In this document: positions 32,486 to 40,355 of the stretch, piece by piece | Position numbering within the stretch: the first letter of the stretch is position 1 | How the letters are laid out: each line of letters opens with the position of its first letter | Assembly: GCF_022869785.1 (NCBI RefSeq) | Contig: NZ_CP094997.1 | Span: forward strand, 6,949,001-7,013,000 | Source: Dyadobacter chenwenxiniae | GTDB lineage: Bacteria > Bacteroidota > Bacteroidia > Cytophagales > Spirosomataceae | Length of the DNA stretch: 64,000 nt | Direction of reading: 5' to 3' | Translations under genes and position numbers: made by a program | Notes under the pieces: model-generated | The model's database searches: none | What the model saw: the letters and a program-made list of their open reading frames with translations, nothing else | What the model was told of the DNA's origin: nothing

Positions 32486-32740
32486 TGCATCCCTTTGCAT
32501 GATGTTTCGTCCCTGCCGGGACTTTGGGCATTATTCATTCGGCTGTTTGTTACCTATATGATGTCCCTCTGGGACTTAGTGACATCTATTCGTTTATTAT
32601 TTTTCGCCAATAGTGCGTTGGTTAGGACTATTTAATCAACAATTTTTCAGCTTGTTATTATTCGCAAGGCTCAGTCCCGTAGGGACGCAATATTGGTAGC
32701 CCGATGTAATCGAAGTCACAGGGAATGCCAGAGGCATGTA
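32486..32740. repeat. Cluster of short GTCCC-loop-GGGAC palindromes
   Basis: Three stems occur: GTCCC-TGCC-GGGAC (32509-32522), GTCCC-TCT-GGGAC (32563-32575) and GTCCC-GTA-GGGAC (32674-32686). A fourth is ATGCC-AGA-GGCAT (32725-32737). The third is followed by GCAATATTGGTAGCCCGATG. These are hallmarks of a dispersed Bacteroidota intergenic palindrome. The 300-bp gap between the SSS and GH2 genes holds no gene. Confidence 0.75.
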
Positions 32741-32746
32741 ACGACA

Positions 32747-34432
32747 TCACGTAACATTAACTTTCCGAGAAGCCACAAACGGGATCGCCGCCGAAAATAA
32801 AACAACCGTCGCAACAACAGCTGTTATCACCGTCCCGGAAGTCGTCATTACACTTAATATAAAGAGCATTACTGCCGTGAAGAGCAATGCGCCGGCGATT
32901 ACCTGCAAGCCGAAACGGTTCTGACGCTTGATTTCGATCGCTTCCTCTTCATTGATTTCCAAGGCGTCGATGCGTTTTTGTTCCTTTGTTTCCAGGTAAG
33001 TCAAATATTCGTGTGCAATGATGTCTTTCGACCTCGCCCAGAGTTCGTAAGCCAGCAAAAGCAACAGCGGAAGTCCTACGCCAACGATCGTTTCCATACC
33101 TCTGGACAATTTGAAATCGAGCAGAATCGGAGCAAGGATTTTGAAGAAAAGATTAACCGAAAGTCCGATGCTGGTAACCCATAATGTGACTGTGCTGTTG
33201 AGTCTTTTGGAAAAAAGAGCCCAAAGAGGAGGTGCCAGAAGCGGGCCGCCTGATATGGCAGAAATACTTAAAACAACTTCTACGATGCCACCTGCGGCCG
33301 GAACGAGCAATGCAATCCCGATCATTCCCAATCCGAAAAACCAGGATGAGCCGCGGGCAACCCGGATCAGTTGCTTGTCAGAAGCCTTTGGGTTGACCAT
33401 TCCTTTGTAAATGTCATTGGTAAAAACCGCTGAAACGACGTTCAAAGCTGTGTTTGCGCTGGCTGAGGTGGAGAAATACATGCCGGTTAGCATGAGCCCC
33501 AGCAAACCCGGAGGTAAAACCAATTTGCAGATCATCAGATACGCATTTTCCGTATCAAGGCCTGTTAATGTTGGATTAATGGCCTTGTAAATCATTGGCG
33601 GGAACATCCAGATCACCGGACTGATCAGATACAATCCCGCAAAAAGAAACGCCACTTTCTTAGCAGATTTTTCACTGTCGACGCTGGTGTAACGCTGCAC
33701 CATGGTCCAGTTTCCGCCGATGTAGCAAATGTGATAAATGACGAATGCGGCGACGAATCCAATGGTGTACTCGCCATTCAAAAGGTTAAAAAAATCGTCT
33801 GGAACGGCTTTGCTGAAACCTTCCCATCCGCCGACTTTGTCAAACGATAATGGAAGCAAAATGAAAACCGCAGCCGATAACACCACAAATTGCAGAATGT
33901 CGGTAACCATCACTGCCCAAAGCCCGCCGATTGCCGTGTAAGCAATCATAAAAAGCCCCAGACCAACCGTACAAGGCACCAATGGCAAGTCAAGAGAAGC
34001 GCTCACAAGCTTGGCAACCGGATACAAAACCGAGCCTTTGATAAAAACGGAAACCAGCGTGAAAATGAAGATATAGGTCTTCTGAACAGGCAATCCCAGC
34101 CGCTCCCTAATGAATTCTGCCGCGGTTAATGCACCCGTTCTTTTCCATCGCGGCGCCAAATAAAGTGCTGTAATCAAGGCGCCTATGCACATTGTCCATT
34201 GAATGGTTATGGCAACCCAGCCGTGCTTGTATGCAATAGAACCCCAGGCTACAAATGTCCCGGCCGAGAAGAAGCTCATAAATAAGGACAGCCCCCCGAT
34301 AAACCAGGGAACTGCCTCTCCTCCGGCAAAAAAAGATTTTAAATTCCGTCCAGTTCTCGCAAATAACATCCCAATGCCCATCACGAATGCGGAGAAAACT
34401 AGGATGACGACTGTATCAATGGTGTTGTTCAT
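32747..34432 (-). CDS. Sodium:solute symporter (SSS family)
   Basis: The 561-residue protein has about 13-14 transmembrane helices. SSS motifs include RTGRNLKSFFAGGEAVPWFIGGLSLFMSFFSAGTFVAWGS at the N-terminus and TGMYFSTSASANTALNVVSAVFTNDIYKG, which holds the sodium-site helix 8 with its Ser/Thr run. It would bring the mono- or oligosaccharide released by the periplasmic enzymes into the cytoplasm with Na+. It sits between the GH2 gene and the large alpha/alpha-barrel protein gene, on the same strand as the locus. Confidence 0.93.
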   Translation of the reverse strand: MNNTIDTVVILVFSAFVMGIGMLFARTGRNLKSFFAGGEAVPWFIGGLSLFMSFFSAGTFVAWGSIAYKHGWVAITIQWTMCIGALITALYLAPRWKRTGALTAAEFIRERLGLPVQKTYIFIFTLVSVFIKGSVLYPVAKLVSASLDLPLVPCTVGLGLFMIAYTAIGGLWAVMVTDILQFVVLSAAVFILLPLSFDKVGGWEGFSKAVPDDFFNLLNGEYTIGFVAAFVIYHICYIGGNWTMVQRYTSVDSEKSAKKVAFLFAGLYLISPVIWMFPPMIYKAINPTLTGLDTENAYLMICKLVLPPGLLGLMLTGMYFSTSASANTALNVVSAVFTNDIYKGMVNPKASDKQLIRVARGSSWFFGLGMIGIALLVPAAGGIVEVVLSISAISGGPLLAPPLWALFSKRLNSTVTLWVTSIGLSVNLFFKILAPILLDFKLSRGMETIVGVGLPLLLLLAYELWARSKDIIAHEYLTYLETKEQKRIDALEINEEEAIEIKRQNRFGLQVIAGALLFTAVMLFILSVMTTSGTVITAVVATVVLFSAAIPFVASRKVNVT

Positions 34433-34504
34433 GAATTAGGGTTATTAGCATTTAGCAATCCGGTTTGTTTTAGGTCTGGCTGTCAGGCGGCTTTGTCGTT
34501 ATTG

Positions 34505-34625
34505 GTCAGTCTGGCATTCGATCAATCTGATCTTCATCCGTCAGCCTGGCATCTGATCAATCCGTTCTCTAGCCGTCAGCCTGGCATCCGATCAATCCGT
34601 GCTCTAGCCGTCAGCTTAAGCTGAC
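34505..34625. repeat. 35-bp tandem repeat, three and a half copies
   Basis: Units begin at 34505, 34540 and 34575 with the form GTCAGCCTGGCATCCGATCA..., and a partial fourth is at 34610. The array ends in the perfect palindrome GTCAGCTTAAGCTGAC (34610-34625). No unique spacers are present. It lies between the SSS gene start and the upstream gene's stop. Confidence 0.85.
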
Positions 34626-34634
34626 GGTTATGAG

Positions 34635-37205
34635 TTAGCGGAGTTCAATTTTCAGGGATTTTAAGCCGAATGGTTCTATTGTTATTTGGTCAGTTTTTGT
34701 TATTTGTTCGTTTCCAAGGGCTTCAATTTTAGCAATTTGTTTTGCGTTACTGATTTTGCTAGCATCAAGTTTCAGCCCGAATTCAGTTGGTGTCGGACTG
34801 TTGTTCAGAAGCACGACGTAGATACTGTTTGTTGAAGTCGATTTCGCAGTAATGACATCAATAGCGGGTTTGTTCGCCACGGCGAATCCTTCCAGAATCA
34901 CTAGTTTCGCCTTATCGCCATAAACCGTTCCCGGCGCAAAGCCATAAGTCTGGTGCGGCCCTACTTTTGGCGTTACAAAACCTCTTGGAAATTCGATCTT
35001 TCCCTTAGATCTTAATGCTGCTTCGGAGAGCAAATAATCTGTAATCCACCCAATTTGCCACCATGCGTGATGTGGGTAAGGGCCTGCTCCTTTGTTCATG
35101 GCTTGCCAGTAATAGGATGCAACGCTCGTTTTGCTATCTACAAATGCATCGCGCCCGATAGCGGCTGATCTTGCCATGTCGGCGAAGATCTGTTCACCGG
35201 TTAACTGATACATGCGAATGAAAAGCCCTGCATGGCTGGCCAACTGAATCGGACCTAGACGTGTTGCTGACCCGAAAATACCGCCATGCTCGAAGCTCAA
35301 ACCAGTTTGACTGATTTCCCAATCTTCCTTACTGGTGCCATTGACTTTCTTGACATTACGGCTGGCAATAGGATGGGTGTATACAGAAGCGGTGTAGATT
35401 TTCGCGCAGGTCACTGCCGCATCCTGGTACTTTTTGTTTTTAGTAAAATCATAAAGATCCAAAAGCGCCTGGGCCGATTGGCCGGTTGCGAAATCCGGGG
35501 CGTAACGCGCATCGCCGCAAACGCCCAGGAATGTGCCGGTTTCGACTGCGTTTTTGATAAACCAGTCAGCCCCTTTTTGAGCGGCTTTCAGGTATTTTTC
35601 GTCTTTCAAAAGGCGGTAAGCCACGATCATTCCATAAAATGTCGGTCTTACGTCCTTGATATCTTTGAATAATTCCTGCTCCGTTTTCCGGTCGTATGCC
35701 ACTGCCCAGCTGCCGTCTGCATTTTGCCAATTCAGTAATTTATCAGCACCCAGGCGCAGTCTTTCTTTCAATTCCGCATTTTCCGGCTGGAACAAAAGCA
35801 TGTTACCCATGTCCAGTAACACATAGTAAGTCAATGCAATAGGCTCCACAACCTCACCCCATTCCTCAACAAATTTTTTGCTTTTGGCTAAATAATATTG
35901 TCCTTCAATGGCACCTTCGAAGAAGCCCTTTTTGGTTTCTTGCTGTACCAATTTGAAGTTGAGCGCCGGAGGAAGCACTTTCTGCTTTAACTCAGGATCA
36001 TTAGTCGCATTCGCCAGCATCCACATCGCGCCGTAATCCGCATTTTTCATGGCATCTTTATTGGAGCCCACCACGCCGCCAAGGTAAGATTGTGCGCCGA
36101 TTTGCTTGCCTTCATATTCTTCAATGTTCCAAAGTGAAGTTTTCGGGTCGGTGAGATAATGGTGCATTTTTTCAATGCGGTCGGTTAGTGCTTGTTTGCT
36201 TTGGCGCAGGCTTAATGTTTCGTCAAATTTGTAAATATCATTGGCTGCGTGCTTGATCGCCTGGAACCAGTCGCCGGCGATAAGGCTGTATCGAAACGAA
36301 TAGCTAATCTCCTCGCCAGCATTCAGTTCTGATTTTGGTTCGCCCAGGACCGGATAGTATAATGTTGGCGAAAGCTGCGCCTTTCTGTTCATGTGAGAAA
36401 GGCCCAGGTGCCAATCCGTTTGTGTAATCTTATCCTTTGCCCAGGGATCACGCGCCAGTCCCGGCTCGGGGATAACAGACAATGTAATGCCGCTTTTTGT
36501 GCTGATTAGCGGACTTAATGTCGTTGCGCAACGTTCACGGTAAACGACTGGCCGGTCCGGAATGCCGTGTCCATAAGTATACGCCAGCGCAAAGTTCTTT
36601 TGGATAAAATTCCCCTGGAAATAACCGGGCACCGATGTCCATGCCATTTGGTTTGTTGCAACTGAGGCGAGCGTAGGCGTTGCCAGTGAAAAATATCCTT
36701 TCTTTTTAGGGATCAACCGCATCGTAACCTGAACGTCGTTCGGGAATTGCGGGTCCAGTGTCCAGGTTGCTTTGACAGTCGCTACATTGGTTTCCTGGGT
36801 GAATTCGAGCTCATCTTTTTTAATTAAAAGATTGGCTGGAAAAAAATGATATACCTGTCCCGCTTTGTTCAATGCAACTTCCGTTGTGCTTTCCTTCCAT
36901 TGCTGTTGCTGATAATGGTAATTGTCCTCGGGGAATTTTCCTCCCGTAATTTTCTCAAACGTTTCTGCAGGCTCCGTAGAAGGTTTTGTCTCTGAATAAA
37001 GCAAAGTATACTCGCCGGAAGGCGTCAAACCATTGACCCATTTGCCATTATTTTTAACCAGAATTTTATTAACCGACCAATTCTTCTTGTCACTTTTAAA
37101 TTGAACACTAATCCGGTCATTGGTTAGGCTGGCAGGCGATTTACCCTGACCTAAAACACAACGAATTGAGCAAAAACACAGAAAAATCGCGAAGTATAAT
37201 TTCAT
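34635..37205 (-). CDS. Large secreted alpha/alpha-barrel protein, probable glycan-active enzyme
   Basis: The 856-residue protein has a signal peptide (MKLYFAIFLCFCSIRCVLGQ). An N-terminal beta-rich domain (about 25-340) is followed by an alpha/alpha toroid (about 370-730). The toroid has repeated helical pairs such as ADYGAMWMLANATNDPELKQK, KLLNWQNADGSWAVAYDRK and AYRLLKDEKYLKAAQKGADWF. This is the layout of six-hairpin glycosidases and some polysaccharide lyases. I did not recognise a defined CAZy family or catalytic pair. ATG 37205 was selected; 36 further codons upstream look spurious. It lies between the exported FAD oxidoreductase gene and the SSS gene. Confidence 0.7.
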   Translation of the reverse strand: MKLYFAIFLCFCSIRCVLGQGKSPASLTNDRISVQFKSDKKNWSVNKILVKNNGKWVNGLTPSGEYTLLYSETKPSTEPAETFEKITGGKFPEDNYHYQQQQWKESTTEVALNKAGQVYHFFPANLLIKKDELEFTQETNVATVKATWTLDPQFPNDVQVTMRLIPKKKGYFSLATPTLASVATNQMAWTSVPGYFQGNFIQKNFALAYTYGHGIPDRPVVYRERCATTLSPLISTKSGITLSVIPEPGLARDPWAKDKITQTDWHLGLSHMNRKAQLSPTLYYPVLGEPKSELNAGEEISYSFRYSLIAGDWFQAIKHAANDIYKFDETLSLRQSKQALTDRIEKMHHYLTDPKTSLWNIEEYEGKQIGAQSYLGGVVGSNKDAMKNADYGAMWMLANATNDPELKQKVLPPALNFKLVQQETKKGFFEGAIEGQYYLAKSKKFVEEWGEVVEPIALTYYVLLDMGNMLLFQPENAELKERLRLGADKLLNWQNADGSWAVAYDRKTEQELFKDIKDVRPTFYGMIVAYRLLKDEKYLKAAQKGADWFIKNAVETGTFLGVCGDARYAPDFATGQSAQALLDLYDFTKNKKYQDAAVTCAKIYTASVYTHPIASRNVKKVNGTSKEDWEISQTGLSFEHGGIFGSATRLGPIQLASHAGLFIRMYQLTGEQIFADMARSAAIGRDAFVDSKTSVASYYWQAMNKGAGPYPHHAWWQIGWITDYLLSEAALRSKGKIEFPRGFVTPKVGPHQTYGFAPGTVYGDKAKLVILEGFAVANKPAIDVITAKSTSTNSIYVVLLNNSPTPTEFGLKLDASKISNAKQIAKIEALGNEQITKTDQITIEPFGLKSLKIELR

Positions 37206-37287
37206 TGGGTCACTATTTCGTTGATAAACTATCGAATCCTGCGCAGGCATAAGTCGCCAATCCGCTAATTCTATTTGAATAAATAAA

Positions 37288-39426
37288 TCAAGGTTGCGGG
37301 GCGGGCGTTTCACCTTTTAAAATCCCCATTAATTCAGGTAAATGGTCCTGGTAAATACCTCTCGGCGTTGTTTTATATTTGGTCGCGAGATAGGCCGCAA
37401 AACCAACCACTTCCCCCATCATCCCGCATGTGCGCATTACCCGCGTGCTGCCAAACGCGACGTGCGTGGTGCTGATGTTCCTTCCCGCAACGAACAGGTT
37501 TTGAATGTTTTTGGAGTAAAGACAGCGGTAAGGAATCGTGTAAGGAGCAACCTTAATGTGTTTGGTGCCAGCGAAAAACTCCTGACCTTCAAAGTATTTG
37601 CTGTTTTTGGCGTCCGGAAAATGCAGATCAATGGTCCATGTGGCAGTTACGGAGCCATCTGGATAAAATTTGCCCTCCTGAATGTCCATTTGATTTAAAA
37701 TATGGTCGCCAATGATTCGTCGCGATTCACGCTTGCCGCCAATGTAGGCAACCCAGGCGAGCTCACGTTTGGCGTATTTGACGGGTTTGTTCTTTTTGAG
37801 ATAAGACCAGTTCCCGTAAATGGCGCGAAGATTATGGTCGCGGATTTTTTCGGCGTCTGTAATGGTATTGAAGTTGCCAAAACCCGTTTCCCACTGCCAG
37901 TCAGCCTTGGGCTCGTCAATGTGATATTCATCCGAAAACTGAATTGCCCAGGGCGTTTCCGGGAAAGAAGAGACGCTGTCTCGTTCCAGGGAAGCCCATA
38001 AATTGGAAGTTCCTAATGTAAAATCGTCCGCCTTTTCAGCGGCCAGAGATTCGCCCGTTTCAGCTTTGCTCTCGCGACCCATTCGGAATTCAGCGCCTGC
38101 GAGATAACCGATTGTTCCGTCGCCAGTGCAATCTGAAAAGAAGGAGCCTGTGAAACGCATTTCTTTATTTGTGGCAATGTCGCGGCCTACAACCGCGGTG
38201 ATAATGTCGTTCTCTTTTTCAATCTTATAGACATGAGTGTTCAGAAACAGTGAAATGTTGGGTTCCGCTTTAACGATGGCGATTTTGCGTGCGTCTCCAT
38301 ATTCCTTGGCATCCGGATTGCCGTTTCCCGGATCGCCATTGTCCATTTCCCTTACAATCCTGCCGAGTTTGGGATAGTGGTTTTTATCCACATCACCCAT
38401 CAAATGCACACGGATTTCGGAGCTGTTATTTCCTCCTAAAACGGGCCTGTCTTGAATTAAAGCAACTTTCAAACCCATTCTCGAAGCTGAAATGGCTGCA
38501 CATGTTCCGGCAATTCCACCGCCCACAACCACCATATCGAACCGTCCGGCGTCGGCAGGTTTATCGGTCAGGTTAAGCAGCTTTTTGCGATATGCGCTTA
38601 GTGCTTCGGATTCATCAGGAGGTGTAAATTTTAAATCATCTGTAAATAAAATCGCGTCACAGCGGCCATTGAAGCCGGTTAAGTCCTTAATCGAAAGCTT
38701 TGCCGAATTCGTTTTAACATCCATTTCGCCGCCATCATACCATTTCCATGCATCGGATCCACTTGCACCAAAAACCTGCTCAACCTTCTTGCCATCCATG
38801 CTGATTTCGAATTTTCCGGGCCCTTTCGGAAATGGTGCCCAATCTTTGGTACGGACCCACATCTTATATTTTCCGGGTTTTGGAAATTCGACGGTCGTTG
38901 AGGCGTCTTTCACCGGCCTGCCCATGCCGTGTGCCATCAGGTAAGACGAGCCCATGACTACAAAAGATTGCTGGTCAATCACCCATCCGCCTTTGTCTTC
39001 GAAAGATTCCGTTTCCACGAAAACGTGGTTTTGCGCAGTGGCGCAGAAGGTTATCAGAGTTAGGAGTATTACTGCCCCGGGTTGAAACCCGGGGGAATGT
39101 AGGAAGGTGTTGATGGTGCTGGCTGCTGCTCTTGATCTGGGGAATAGGGAGGAAGTGCCTTCGGCATGGCCGGTATTGTTTGCTCCGGGTTTCAGCCAGG
39201 AGAAAAAAGAGGACAAGGAGAAAATGCCATCGGCACAACTGATATCTTTTACTCCGGGTTTCAACCTGGATAAAAAAGAGAACAAGGAAAAAGTGCCATC
39301 GGCACAACTGATATCCTTTGCTCCGGGTTTCAACCCTGAGCAAAAAGAGAACAAGGAAAAAGTGCTATCGGCACAACTAATATCCTTTGCTCCGGGTTTC
39401 AACCCGGAGATATGGAGTTTTTTCAT
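37288..39426 (-). CDS. Exported FAD-dependent oxidoreductase with repeat-expanded signal region
   Basis: The frame codes 712 residues. After MKKL, about 113 residues are translated tandem DNA repeat: a 23-residue unit (L-K-P-G-A-K-D-I-S-C-A-D...) occurs three times, with a fourth degenerate copy. The hydrophobic core VILLTLITFCATAQ (residues 119-132) follows, so the original signal peptide seems to be MKKL joined to this core. The mature protein has a carbohydrate-binding-like beta domain (about 135-270), an FAD Rossmann motif (DMVVVGGGIAGTCAAISASRMG) and RPVLGGNNSSEIRV. It is paralogous to 28086-30362. ATG 39426 overlaps the upstream stop as ATGA, supporting that start. Confidence 0.82.
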   Translation of the reverse strand: MKKLHISGLKPGAKDISCADSTFSLFSFCSGLKPGAKDISCADGTFSLFSFLSRLKPGVKDISCADGIFSLSSFFSWLKPGANNTGHAEGTSSLFPRSRAAASTINTFLHSPGFQPGAVILLTLITFCATAQNHVFVETESFEDKGGWVIDQQSFVVMGSSYLMAHGMGRPVKDASTTVEFPKPGKYKMWVRTKDWAPFPKGPGKFEISMDGKKVEQVFGASGSDAWKWYDGGEMDVKTNSAKLSIKDLTGFNGRCDAILFTDDLKFTPPDESEALSAYRKKLLNLTDKPADAGRFDMVVVGGGIAGTCAAISASRMGLKVALIQDRPVLGGNNSSEIRVHLMGDVDKNHYPKLGRIVREMDNGDPGNGNPDAKEYGDARKIAIVKAEPNISLFLNTHVYKIEKENDIITAVVGRDIATNKEMRFTGSFFSDCTGDGTIGYLAGAEFRMGRESKAETGESLAAEKADDFTLGTSNLWASLERDSVSSFPETPWAIQFSDEYHIDEPKADWQWETGFGNFNTITDAEKIRDHNLRAIYGNWSYLKKNKPVKYAKRELAWVAYIGGKRESRRIIGDHILNQMDIQEGKFYPDGSVTATWTIDLHFPDAKNSKYFEGQEFFAGTKHIKVAPYTIPYRCLYSKNIQNLFVAGRNISTTHVAFGSTRVMRTCGMMGEVVGFAAYLATKYKTTPRGIYQDHLPELMGILKGETPAPQP
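39075..39409. repeat. Four-copy 69-bp palindromic tandem repeat inside a coding region
   Basis: Units with the stem GTGCC-ATC-GGCAC recur at 39155, 39224, 39293 and 39362, exactly 69 bp apart. Each also carries a CTCCGGGTTTCAACC...GG stem. The block is bounded by CCCCGGGTTGAAACCCGGGG (39075-39094) and CTCCGGGTTTCAACCCGGAG (39390-39409). Because 69 is a multiple of 3, the reading frame stays open. It is the dispersed Bacteroidota 'CCCGGGTT/GTGCC' palindrome type. Confidence 0.9.
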
Positions 39427-40355
39427 GGGTTTAGGATTTGTTGGATTAAGGATGTTTGTTCCTCATTAGATTTTTCCAGGCTGGATTTTAGGTTGCTGGC
39501 CAATGTGGTTGTGACATGCACGGATTTTAGTTTTTTTAAAATGGCGATTTGAAGTGCATATGGAGATTTTTGATAGGTTTTCCAAAGCCACTCCTGCCGT
39601 TTTTGACTAGATAAGAAGTCGCTGCTTACGCGTTGCAATGCATTCTTGGCAATGAAAATATTCCTGCCCTCAATGATATTTTCAAGATCAGCTTCATAAG
39701 CCTTTTGAACATTGCCCTTTTTATCCATCACCTTTTCTATTGCCCAGTATTGATACTGATAATTGTTACTGGCCAAGAACCGGTGTAGTAAGATGTCGTT
39801 TTTATAATTTTCAATAATCTTTTTCATTTCTGGAACGACCGTTCCATATGCAATGTGCCAAAGGGTGTAACAAGTGTAAACTGCTCCATCGATAACCTGA
39901 TTTTTAATCGTTTTCAATGTTGCGCCTGCTTTGGCGTCCACAGAATCTGTAAGGTTGTCGGTTCCTTTTGTGATCAGATCTTCCATCTGCAGGTCTGCGA
40001 AAATGGAATTGGGTTGGGCCAGAATTTCCTGCAATTTTTCATAGTCTTCCTGCTTAAATTCATCATGATCAACTTTGGTCAAAACCTTGCCTTCGGGTAA
40101 GTCGAAACGTTCGTAGTTGCCCAGTAAATCCCAATAGAAGTTGATATGCACCGGCTTGCATTCATTCGTATAGCAAACCGGTGTGAAAATGTTGCGGAAG
40201 AAATATTGCGGTTGCCCGGAATCGTCCAGCACCAGTTTCAATGTGTAGGTCAGCGTGTCACTTTCAACGATGATGAATTCACGGATTTGATCACTTCCTT
40301 TTGTGGAAAAGTGACAAATCATGCTCAAAATCAAAATGATAGCTGCTCTTTTCAT
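39423..40355 (-). CDS. Secreted protein of unknown function in the SusCD locus
   Basis: The 310-residue protein has an N-terminal signal (MKRAAIILILSMICHFSTKG). The central motif VDAKAGATLKTIKNQVIDGAVYTCYTLWHIAYG contains a G-A-T turn and 'DGAVYTCYTLWH', resembling uncharacterised FMN-binding-like or Bacteroidota secreted families. The C-terminal half is helical and HEAT-like (ALQRVSSDFLSSQKRQEWLWKTYQKSPYALQIAIL). No enzyme can be named. The start abuts the SusD stop with no gap, and the stop overlaps the FAD oxidoreductase start as ATGA, so translation is probably coupled. Confidence 0.68.
   Translation of the reverse strand: MKRAAIILILSMICHFSTKGSDQIREFIIVESDTLTYTLKLVLDDSGQPQYFFRNIFTPVCYTNECKPVHINFYWDLLGNYERFDLPEGKVLTKVDHDEFKQEDYEKLQEILAQPNSIFADLQMEDLITKGTDNLTDSVDAKAGATLKTIKNQVIDGAVYTCYTLWHIAYGTVVPEMKKIIENYKNDILLHRFLASNNYQYQYWAIEKVMDKKGNVQKAYEADLENIIEGRNIFIAKNALQRVSSDFLSSQKRQEWLWKTYQKSPYALQIAILKKLKSVHVTTTLASNLKSSLEKSNEEQTSLIQQILNP

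Noticed and set aside
34505..34625. Possible CRISPR array
   Set aside because: Units are directly adjacent without unique spacers, and no cas genes are present.
39155..39374. 69-bp repeats as a CRISPR array
   Set aside because: Sequence between palindromes is itself repeated, so there are no variable spacers; it is a tandem palindromic element.
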